This document shows positions 7,559 to 13,721 of a stretch of 64,000 bases of DNA, piece after piece. Both the position numbers and the translations under genes were made by a program. The notes under the pieces are model-generated. The model did not search any database. It worked only from the letters and a program-made list of their open reading frames with translations, and was not told the DNA's origin. The stretch comes from Chitinophaga tropicalis. GTDB lineage: Bacteria > Bacteroidota > Bacteroidia > Chitinophagales > Chitinophagaceae. Within the stretch, counting starts at the first letter, position 1; each line of letters begins with the position of its first letter. The stretch is from positions 434,001 to 498,000 of the forward strand of contig NZ_WRXN01000001.1 in the NCBI RefSeq assembly GCF_009758205.1, given 5' to 3'.

Positions 7559-9106
7559 ATGGCTACTCCGGCAGAAAGATTAGCTGCTTCATTAGATGAA
7601 TTGCGAAAACTTCAAGAACAAGGAAAAGTCGCAATTAAATCGGATGAACTATCACGGACGCACAAGGATAGGTTGATCGCCAATGGGTTTTTAAAAGAAG
7701 TATTAAGAGGATGGTATATAATTTCTAGCCCTGACGAACGTCCTGGGGATACAACTTCATGGTACAGTAACTTTTGGGAATTTTGTTCGACTTTTCTACA
7801 TGAAAGATATAAGGATAATTGGTGTATATCGCCTGAACAATCTGTTTTAATATATGCCGGAAACTGGACAGTACCCACTCAGCTACTTATCAGATCTCCT
7901 GAAGCAAGTAACCATCAAACAGAACTGTTGCATCAAACGTCGATTTTTAACATTAAGTCTGAACTTCCGGAAGTCAGGGAAACAACTACTATAAATGGGA
8001 TAAAGATGCTGACTTTACCCGCTGCACTAGTTCATAGTTCTCCAACAATTTTCACTCGCAATACTACCGATATCAGAACTGCATTATCAATCATTCCGGA
8101 TTCATCTGATATATTAGGGATATTATTAGAAGGAGGCCATTCAACAGTTGCCGGAAGGTTAGCAGGTGCATTTCGGAATAATGGGCAGGATAGAATAGCA
8201 GATGACATTGTAAAAACAATGAAAGCTGCAGGTTATGATGTGAGAGAAGCAGACCCATTCGAAGAAAAATTACAGATAAAGTTAAGTCCACGGGAAAGAT
8301 CTTCCTATGTGAACAGAATCAAATTAATGTGGAATGCAATGCGTCCCGCTATATTGGAGGTATTTCCGGGGCCTCCCGGAATTCCTGCTGATAAGGACGA
8401 GTATTTACGTAAAGTTAATGCGATTTATGTCACAGATGCCTATCACTCGTTATCAATTGAAAAGTATAAAGTGACACCAGAATTAATCGAAAGAGTACGT
8501 ACAGGAGCATGGAACCATAAAGACAACGAAGAAGATAAGAAACAAAGAGATGCGATGGCAGCAAGAGGTTATTGGCAAGCATTCCAAAAAGTTGAATCAA
8601 GCATCCGGAAAATTTTGAATAATGAGAATGCTGGTGTTGTAGCGGATAATGAACATGGGGATTGGTACCGCGAATTATTTACGCCAAGTGTAGCAGCCGG
8701 CTTATTAAAACCAGCAGATTTAGCAGGCTATAGAAATCATCCGGTATATCTTTTCGGCTCGAAACATGTACCATTAAATAAAGACGCAGTAAAAGACGCA
8801 ATGCCGACCCTATTTGAATTATTGGCAGAAGAATCAGAACCCGGGGTCAGGGCAGTATTAGGTCACTTTATATTTGTGTTTATTCATCCATATATGGATG
8901 GAAATGGTAGAATGGGGCGATTTCTCATGAATACTATGCTCGCTTCTGGAGGATATCCCTGGACGGTAATCCCGGTGGAAAGTAGAGCCGAATATATGGC
9001 GGCGCTAGAAAGTGCAAGTGTTGGTCAGGACATCAGGCCTTTTGCATCATTTATAGGTAATTTAGTATTGCAAGGACTTCAGGGGAAGCCGGTTGCAAGT
9101 ATTTAA
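7559..9106 (+). CDS. Fic-domain AMP-transferase-type protein with AbiEi-like N-terminal region
   Basis: 515 residues. Residues 1 to about 190 look like the winged-helix plus linker seen in AbiEi-type antitoxins/regulators (KSDELSRTHKDRLIANGFL, LRGWYIIS, LTLPAALVH). The Fic domain follows, with active-site loop HPYMDGNGRMGR (His443), complete for nucleotidyl transfer. A possible class II inhibitory helix lies at HSLSIEKY: Ser and Glu of the (S/T)xxxE(G/N) motif are present but G/N is Lys. Fic proteins attach AMP or related groups to proteins and often act as toxins or in signalling. No separate antitoxin gene is adjacent, so self-inhibition is likely. AT-rich surroundings and the neighbouring dead integrase point to transfer. 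Confidence 0.87.
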   Translation: MATPAERLAASLDELRKLQEQGKVAIKSDELSRTHKDRLIANGFLKEVLRGWYIISSPDERPGDTTSWYSNFWEFCSTFLHERYKDNWCISPEQSVLIYAGNWTVPTQLLIRSPEASNHQTELLHQTSIFNIKSELPEVRETTTINGIKMLTLPAALVHSSPTIFTRNTTDIRTALSIIPDSSDILGILLEGGHSTVAGRLAGAFRNNGQDRIADDIVKTMKAAGYDVREADPFEEKLQIKLSPRERSSYVNRIKLMWNAMRPAILEVFPGPPGIPADKDEYLRKVNAIYVTDAYHSLSIEKYKVTPELIERVRTGAWNHKDNEEDKKQRDAMAARGYWQAFQKVESSIRKILNNENAGVVADNEHGDWYRELFTPSVAAGLLKPADLAGYRNHPVYLFGSKHVPLNKDAVKDAMPTLFELLAEESEPGVRAVLGHFIFVFIHPYMDGNGRMGRFLMNTMLASGGYPWTVIPVESRAEYMAALESASVGQDIRPFASFIGNLVLQGLQGKPVASI

Positions 9107-9196
9107 TAGGAGGAAACCATAACGTATTAAAAAACTAACATTATGTGGTAACTTAAAATTAACCCAACTGTCAGATTAAATCACAACTGCTTCAAG

Positions 9197-9451
9197 TCAA
9201 TAAACAATTGTAAATCTTGTTTTTAATTCTTCAATTCCATCAGCAAGCAATAGTTCTAAATTGTCGGAATCGTTTTCTTTAACTATATTCTGATAAACAG
9301 ACTCGATTAGTATTATCAGGTCTATAATGTAAACTGTTGTCGAAGTGCTCTCCGATTTATCAGAAAAGTTTCCATCCCATTCATTAGCTGGAAATTTAAT
9401 AACCTCATTGTTACGTTCTACACTTAATGAAAATCTTCTAGGAGGTTTCAA
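9197..9451 (-). CDS. Small hypothetical protein, doubtful gene
   Basis: 84 codons, acidic C-terminal half (ENDSDNLELLLADGIEELKTRF), with TTG as the only possible start. The frame is open a little further upstream (to about 9490), so it may be the tail of a decayed longer gene. No motif recognised, and no clear ribosome-binding site. The amino-acid mix looks protein-like, which is the only reason to list it. Confidence 0.3.
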   Translation of the reverse strand: MKPPRRFSLSVERNNEVIKFPANEWDGNFSDKSESTSTTVYIIDLIILIESVYQNIVKENDSDNLELLLADGIEELKTRFTIVY

Positions 9452-9472
9452 CAGGGCGACAGGAAGGCCTGG

Positions 9473-9528
9473 TTGTTCACTTTTTTGGGCCGTTCATTTT
9501 TAGTGAACAGTCTCAAAAAAGTGAACAA
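9473..9528. repeat. Perfect 15-bp inverted repeat (GTTCAC / GTGAAC arms)
   Basis: TTGTTCACTTTTTTG at 9473-9487 is exactly reversed and complemented at 9514-9528. The 26-base centre holds a further GTTCA...TGAAC pair (9492-9507). Four half-sites of the same word in 56 bases suggest a binding site for a dimeric regulator, or an element end. It sits about 180 bases before the HipB gene. Confidence 0.6.
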
Positions 9529-9569
9529 TTGGCTAATAGCTACGATCCAGTTAACGGGCAGATAAATCT

Positions 9570-9595
9570 AAAAAGGGCATTACAATGCCCTTTTT
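9570..9595. terminator. Hairpin terminator ahead of the hip operon
   Basis: Perfect 11-bp stem (AAAAAGGGCAT 9570-9580 with 9585-9595), loop TACA, followed by a T-rich tract. It insulates the hip operon from upstream transcription; the gene it once ended is not visible. Confidence 0.75.
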
Positions 9596-9606
9596 ATTAT
9601 ATTTGG

Positions 9607-9657
9607 GTGTACTTTACACATATTTTCTTCGAAAAGTGCTTTTTGCTGCACTTTACA
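9607..9657 (+). promoter_or_regulatory. Probable HipB operator region
   Basis: Two inverted repeats lie just before hipB: GTGTA CTT TACAC at 9607-9619, and AAAGTGC (9633-9639) with GCACTTT (9648-9654). The word ACTTTACA occurs in both (9611-9618 and 9650-9657). HipB proteins repress their own operons by binding paired palindromes, so this is the likely autoregulatory site; binding is inferred. Confidence 0.5.
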
Positions 9658-9707
9658 ATGAATTTTTACTTCAGAATGCTTAAATTTACTCTGAAAAAGG
9701 TATTATA

Positions 9708-9926
9708 ATGCACTCTAGAAAAATATTCAACATCGTGAAAGCCAGAAGAGAATCTCTAAATGTGACGCAGGAGACGCTCGCCCAACTTTCCGGCGTAGCA
9801 TTGAGAACCTTGAAACAATTTGAAAGCGGCAAGGGCAATCCTACCTTACAAACACTCCAAAAGCTCGGTGACGCACTGGGACTTGAAGTAACGGTCGTTA
9901 TTAAAAACAAGGGGATTAACACATGA
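9708..9926 (+). CDS. hipB: HipB-like antitoxin, XRE-family DNA-binding protein
   Basis: 72 residues, a single helix-turn-helix of the Cro/C1 type: IVKARRESLNVTQETLAQLS, then LRTLKQFESGKGNPTLQTL as recognition helix and following helices. Short length with no extra toxin-binding tail fits the HipB of three-part HipBST systems as well as ordinary HipB. Its stop codon overlaps the start of the next gene by four bases (ATGA), so they are translationally coupled. Expected role: dimeric repressor of the operon at the palindromes at 9607-9657 and a scaffold for the HipS-HipT complex. Confidence 0.88.
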   Translation: MHSRKIFNIVKARRESLNVTQETLAQLSGVALRTLKQFESGKGNPTLQTLQKLGDALGLEVTVVIKNKGINT

Positions 9927-10246
9927 GAGCAGCCAACATTCTTTTCAAAGGGCAAGAAGCCGGCGTATTAACACAACATGATGATGGTACGTTCACGTTC
10001 CAGTATAATGCATCGTGGGTAGAAGACAGTAGCAAGCCAGCCATCAGCCTTACATTGCCGAAGACCGCCTCACCATACCATTCTAATTACCTATTCCCGT
10101 TCTTTTACAACATGCTGCCGGAAGGATCAAACAAACAGGTCGTTTGCCAACTTAACCACTTGGACAAAACCGACTATTTCGGGTTATTGCTGACGATTGC
10201 CCAAACAGATACCATCGGCGCAGTTACCGTATCTAAAATCGATTAA
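9923..10246 (+). CDS. hipS: HipS-like antitoxin (HipA N-terminal subdomain 1 as a separate protein)
   Basis: 107 residues matching the N-terminal subdomain that in classical HipA is fused to the kinase: start MRAANILFKGQEAGVLTQ, core PAISLTLPK, then FPFFYNMLPEGSNKQ. Here it is a complete, separate gene, coupled to hipB by an ATGA overlap and followed two bases later by the kinase gene. In the E. coli O127 HipBST system the separate HipS protein is the antitoxin that neutralises HipT. That function is transferred here by family and layout. No frameshift joins it to the next gene: the two frames are separated by a proper stop and ATG. Confidence 0.85.
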   Translation: MRAANILFKGQEAGVLTQHDDGTFTFQYNASWVEDSSKPAISLTLPKTASPYHSNYLFPFFYNMLPEGSNKQVVCQLNHLDKTDYFGLLLTIAQTDTIGAVTVSKID

Positions 10247-10248
10247 AC

Positions 10249-11235
10249 ATGAGTTTACCAGATATCCAACACTGTCCCGGTACGCTGGCCCCTGGCTACC
10301 ATACCTATAGTCGAACGGCACTCGTCAGGGTCTTCAAGGGCCGCAAGGTAAGTCATCTTCTTCCCTATGATTCACCCGCCTCTAATGCGGCAATGGACGA
10401 ACTCTTTGATGAGAACAGAAAACGAATATCTATCTCGGGTGTACAAGAAAAATTCTCCGTTCTGCTCGAGAAGAACAAACTTCGATTGATTAAAGAGGGC
10501 GAACGAGGTAGTTACATCCTGAAACCAATTCCGGCAGCCGGCCGGCGACCGGACCAGATGCCAGCAAATGAACACCTTACCATGCAGATTGCGCGACAAG
10601 TATATCATATTGAAACGGCGGAGAATGCGCTGATCTTCTTCCGGAATGGAGCACCCGCGTACATCACCAAACGTTTTGATGTCGATGAAAATGATAGGAA
10701 ACTTGCGCAGGAAGATTTCGCATCATTAGCCGGGCGCATGCCTCAAACACAAGGAGAACATTATAAATATCTCGGTAACTATTTGGAGTTATTTCAGCTC
10801 ATGCAGAAATACGTCCCGGCTTATCCCGTGGAAGCGCCCAAATTACTGAAACTACTCATGTTCAACTATTTATTCTCAAATGGAGATGCACATTTCAAGA
10901 ATTTTTCTCTCCTCGAAACGCCAATGGGGGATTATCGCCTGAGTCCGGCGTATGACTTGCTTAACAGTCGGATCCACATTAAAGACAAGGATTTCGCCTT
11001 AGATGATGGCTTACTCCCCAAGAATTTAGCGCAGGGTAAAATTATGCAGCAATTCTCAGTATTAGCCGATCAGGCAGGCATTTCCCGGGCCTCCTTCGAT
11101 GCAATCAGGCAACTTATGCTTTCCGAAACAAATAAGGTGCAGGAATTAACGTTGGCGTCCTATCTGGATGAAACCACCAAACGCAATTATTGGCAATCGT
11201 ATCAAGGTCGATTGCGACAACTAGAAAAGACGTGA
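10249..11235 (+). CDS. hipT: HipT-like Ser/Thr kinase toxin (HipA kinase core)
   Basis: 328 residues, close to known HipT (about 335) and much shorter than HipA (about 440). Visible kinase parts: Gly-rich loop RISISGVQEKFS with a Ser-Ile-Ser pair at 61-63, the serines phosphorylated in HipT; ATP-binding Lys in YILKPIP (about 92); catalytic loop NGDAHFKN with Asp213 and Asn218; metal-binding Asp236 in PAYDLLNS. The family phosphorylates aminoacyl-tRNA synthetases (HipA: GltX; HipT: TrpS), stopping translation. All key residues are present, so it should be active when free of its partners. Third gene of the hipBST operon. Confidence 0.88.
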   Translation: MSLPDIQHCPGTLAPGYHTYSRTALVRVFKGRKVSHLLPYDSPASNAAMDELFDENRKRISISGVQEKFSVLLEKNKLRLIKEGERGSYILKPIPAAGRRPDQMPANEHLTMQIARQVYHIETAENALIFFRNGAPAYITKRFDVDENDRKLAQEDFASLAGRMPQTQGEHYKYLGNYLELFQLMQKYVPAYPVEAPKLLKLLMFNYLFSNGDAHFKNFSLLETPMGDYRLSPAYDLLNSRIHIKDKDFALDDGLLPKNLAQGKIMQQFSVLADQAGISRASFDAIRQLMLSETNKVQELTLASYLDETTKRNYWQSYQGRLRQLEKT

Positions 11236-11304
11236 AAGGCTAATCGATGGTGCAATTCAACAATAGGTTATTTTGCTTTCGAATTGGCCAAACTTCGAAC
11301 ATAG

Positions 11305-11739
11305 ATGGCTCAAACTGTGATTTCCTTTGGCTGTTATTTCTTAAAGCTGGCGGTGTTTGAAGGCTTTTTCAATTTCCTGTCCTTTCTTACCGTTGGGCAA
11401 TACCGCTCTCTACCAACCTGCAATTTCCTGGTCCTGAATTCCCTCGCCTACTTTCAAAAGAACAGATCCGTCATTGCCCAACATGCCGGGGTGACCCTCT
11501 ACCTGGACCGGGATGCCGCAGGACTCCAATGCACCAGCCAGGCGTTGAAGTTCGGGCCGCAATTCCGCGACGGGAGCCACCTCTACGCCGGTAATAATGA
11601 CCTGAACGACTGGCTGATCCAAAATTTCCCAAAGTTGAAGCAGGATCAATCTATCCTCCCACAGGCAGGTAAGGTCTTGCGGGATGTCCAACACCCTCCA
11701 CCGGATATTTCTCAAAGCAAGAAGGGTAAGCGCATATAA
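11305..11739 (+). pseudogene. C-terminal remnant of a mobile-element Toprim primase
   Basis: 144 codons that match the C-terminal half of the CHC2/Toprim primase-like proteins of Bacteroidota conjugative elements: VFEGFFNFLSFL (Toprim Glu motif, Asp replaced by Asn), FLVLNSLAYFQKN, LYLDRDAAG (Toprim DxD), and DLNDWL. A stop codon lies directly before the first ATG, and the N-terminal zinc-finger half is absent; the bases upstream (11236-11304) do not restore it in one frame. It is therefore a truncated copy, probably not functional. It sits directly after the hip operon. Confidence 0.68.
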
Positions 11740-11804
11740 GTTCTTCAAGATGATAATCTCTTAAACCAATTCAATCTATTTTTTAATCATAAAAAACGAC
11801 GCAG

Positions 11805-12113
11805 ATGGCAGATTTGAAACGCAAAACGCTCTCCCTTTCCTGCGGAAAGCTCCTGAAACTTTACGGTAGCAGCCTTGCCATTTCAAAAAGCCTGGAGATC
11901 GGGGAAGGGTACGCGCCTAATATTTATTCCTTCACCGAAGGTCAGTCTGGAGGAAAGGAGGCCGGTCAAGTTACCAATCCTCACAAGCTCGACCGGGAAG
12001 ATCTAATGGAACTGGCCGACTTCAACATCTAGCTTTGGATGAATTTGAAAGCCAACCTCCGGAAATATGGCGTGGATAGCCCGAAGGTTTTCAACCAGGA
12101 ATCCAGCAAATGA
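11805..12113 (+). pseudogene. Small conserved mobile-element gene interrupted by an amber codon
   Basis: The frame opens with MADLKRKTLSLSCGKLLKLY and runs through LEIGEGYAPNIYSFTEG to MELADFNI, then meets TAG at 12030-12032. Reading continues without shift as LWMNLKANLRKYGVDSPKVF and ends at TGA 12111-12113. The part after the TAG fits the part before it (basic, helical), so the natural gene is about 102 codons and one base change (AAG to TAG) likely broke it. It resembles small proteins found beside the primase in Bacteroidota conjugative elements; its role is unknown. Read-through of the amber codon cannot be excluded. Confidence 0.6.
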
Positions 12114-12156
12114 TGGCGGTCGAATCATTGGGAGCAACGCGGCTTTTCCCCGCTTT

Positions 12157-12180
12157 GCCACTGCTCAAAACTGCGGTGGC
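12157..12180. repeat. Hairpin: 8-bp stem with one G-T pair
   Basis: GCCACTGC (12157-12164) can pair with GCGGTGGC (12173-12180) over an 8-base loop. It lies 31 bases before a much stronger inverted repeat, in the region after the broken element gene. Confidence 0.5.
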
Positions 12181-12211
12181 TTGCAGGATCGATTTTAAGC
12201 GCCCGATTTAA

Positions 12212-12265
12212 GGCAAGCGGTGTTTTTGTCGAACACAAAACGGTTCGACAAAAACACCGCTTGCC
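12212..12265. repeat. Perfect 23-bp inverted repeat with 8-base centre
   Basis: Arms 12212-12234 and 12243-12265 are exact reverse complements; the arm begins GGCAAGCGGTGTTTTTGTCG. No T-run follows, so it is not a standard terminator. Position beside primase and element remnants suggests a transfer origin or another DNA-hairpin recognition site of the old element. Confidence 0.85.
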
Positions 12266-12283
12266 CACCGCTCCCGTTGGTCG

Positions 12284-12586
12284 CTAGTCGAGAAAGACCT
12301 GGACGACCTTGGTAAAGGTGCACTTAAACTTTTAGAACAACTTACATCAGGCCAGGCTTCACTACAGGAATGTATATCTTACCGGGAGCAATTACAAGAT
12401 AAGCTCCCCGATAATGACACTGACACAAGCCCATACAGTCCTTTGATCTGGGCTTTAATGCCTCATACAGATACTTATCCTGCCTGGTATTCGGCCGCCA
12501 TTGTGGGATTAAACATAGTTGATCTCAGGATCAGTACCTTTTCGGAATTGACAGATTTAACAAAGGAAACTTTGAATAATTTTTAA
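12284..12586 (+). pseudogene. N-terminally truncated unrecognised protein fragment
   Basis: An open frame of about 100 codons starts without any start codon just after the 23-bp inverted repeat and ends at TAA 12584-12586. The translation is protein-like: EKDLDDLGKGALKLLEQL, an acidic stretch, then SPLIWALMPHTDTYPAWYSA and LTKETLNNF. The first ATG is deep inside, so the true N-terminus is probably lost. I do not recognise the family. It is likely a rearrangement product in the decayed element. Confidence 0.4.
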
Positions 12587-12658
12587 CGATGATGTAACTG
12601 GTAATCCCTAAAACCTTCGCCACTTCTGAAGCTTAGTTCAAGTAGCTCATTAGCCGAC

Positions 12659-13000
12659 TTAAAACATTGAATAATTTTTCGCTCGTTGTGTTCCCGTAGA
12701 GCATTTAAAATCACTATTGTGCAGGTGGAAAAGTCTACGTGAAATTATTTGTGCCCGCGGTAGAAGACATTCTGAATTAGTAAGAATACTTTGTACTTTA
12801 TCTTTACCATAATAGCGAATAACCTCCCCAATGTCATTCGAGGTCCCTCGTTCCATTATCCGTACAATAGTAAACTCTGGATACCGATCGAAATCTAATT
12901 GTTTCAGATCTACATCCCAGAATGCTCTACGGGATAATACAGATTTCGTTATGTTAGGATTCGTTTGCACTGTTAATATACCAAAAACCAGGGTACTCAT
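12659..13000 (-). CDS. DUF6922-like small protein
   Basis: 113 residues. The core RRAFWDVDLKQLDFDRYPEFTIVRIMERGTSNDIGEVI... (motif at about 24-64), then RYYGKDKVQSILTN and a terminal SRRLFHLHNSDFKC, matches from memory the Bacteroidota DUF6922 family, small proteins often found beside nucleotidyltransferase toxins and suspected to be antitoxins. No toxin partner is adjacent here. The family usually begins near the RRAFWDVD block, so the true start may lie inside; the first 20 residues look atypical. The upstream ATG at 12998-13000 lies inside an 11-bp inverted repeat. A terminator at 13042-13083 separates it from the nuclease operon. Confidence 0.6.
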   Translation of the reverse strand: MSTLVFGILTVQTNPNITKSVLSRRAFWDVDLKQLDFDRYPEFTIVRIMERGTSNDIGEVIRYYGKDKVQSILTNSECLLPRAQIISRRLFHLHNSDFKCSTGTQRAKNYSMF

Positions 13001-13029
13001 GTCTTATCCGGCATACCAGATAAGACATG
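12998..13029 (-). promoter_or_regulatory. 11-bp inverted repeat over the start of the DUF6922-like gene
   Basis: CATGTCTTATC (12998-13008) and GATAAGACATG (13019-13029) are perfect reverse complements around a 10-base centre. The proposed ATG lies within the left arm, so a bound repressor or an mRNA hairpin could block expression. Autoregulation is an inference. Confidence 0.5.
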
Positions 13030-13041
13030 AGAACGTACATC

Positions 13042-13083
13042 TAAGCAAAAAAGGCTTAGCAGAATGTAAATCTTTTTTGCTTA
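13042..13083. terminator. Hairpin terminator after the ATPase/HNH operon
   Basis: TAAGCAAAAAAG (13042-13053) pairs perfectly with 13072-13083; A- and T-runs lie inside the stem. It is 53 bases past the stop codon of the HNH gene. Confidence 0.65.
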
Positions 13084-13136
13084 GTTCATTAAATCGAATA
13101 TAATAAATTCAACTATCACCTACGCTTTAAGTAGAA

Positions 13137-13721
13137 TCAATCCAATATCTGCAATATGTCCACACCAAACTCCTCCTTTATTGCTCTTGGATAAGAGACC
13201 TCACATTCATTATCACTAATTAGATTGATGAAATAGGTTAGGGGATCATTTTCCCGAATAGCTATATCTTCCTTTCTTCTTCGTATGTATTTTTTCCTTT
13301 TTTCCGCCAATTCCGGATCATCAAGTTTTAATAACTTTAAAAGATTTACAGCTTCTGTATCTGCTTCCGTTTTAACAAAATAATCTCCTTCCCAATACAC
13401 AATCCTGTCTTCCAGCTTATCTGCCGTAGGATGTAATACCGGCTGGAATTCAATCCAATTCTTTTTCTCCAGGTTCCATTGATGCTTCACTAAAAACCAA
13501 TTAGAATAGTGATCGTCATCTGTACCCTTTAAGGTTGGATTAAAATGCTCAATATCCCTCGCATCTGTCCTACTGATATATTCATCAGTATAGGCACAAA
13601 AACCTTTCTGCTCTTTCCATAGAATTTCTGCAATCTTTCTATTATTTGTGGAATTTTGAGGTTTGTATTTCAATTCTTCTGTTACAATCCTCGAATTGTC
13701 CCCTTTAATGGCCCTTCTCAT
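13137..13721 (-). CDS. HNH nuclease, PtuB-like, second gene of a Septu-like defence operon
   Basis: 194 residues. The HNH fold is visible: KGFCAYTDEYIS (Cys42 in the place of the usual CAYC knuckle, second Cys replaced by Thr/Asp), DIEHFNP with His59, then HYSNWFLVKHQWN with Asn74 and Asn83. The rest is helical and charged (AEKRKKYIRRRKED). Its ATG overlaps the stop of the ATPase gene by one base (TAATG), so the two proteins are made together. An SMC/ABC-type ATPase followed by an HNH nuclease is the layout of Septu (PtuA-PtuB), where the complex degrades DNA during phage infection. Named by layout and motifs; identity with Septu is not proven. Confidence 0.72.
   Translation of the reverse strand: MRRAIKGDNSRIVTEELKYKPQNSTNNRKIAEILWKEQKGFCAYTDEYISRTDARDIEHFNPTLKGTDDDHYSNWFLVKHQWNLEKKNWIEFQPVLHPTADKLEDRIVYWEGDYFVKTEADTEAVNLLKLLKLDDPELAEKRKKYIRRRKEDIAIRENDPLTYFINLISDNECEVSYPRAIKEEFGVDILQILD

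Noticed and set aside
9923..11235. hipS and hipT as one frameshifted hipA
   Set aside because: The first frame ends with its own TAA and the second has its own ATG two bases later; both lengths match separate HipS and HipT proteins.
11410..11748. 112-codon frame on the minus strand
   Set aside because: It lies opposite the Toprim remnant, whose plus-strand translation has real family motifs.
12212..12265. 23-bp inverted repeat as an ordinary terminator
   Set aside because: No T-run follows on either strand and no intact gene ends there.
12831..13103. 90-codon plus-strand frame
   Set aside because: It is antisense to the DUF6922-like gene and crosses two inverted repeats; no motif is seen.
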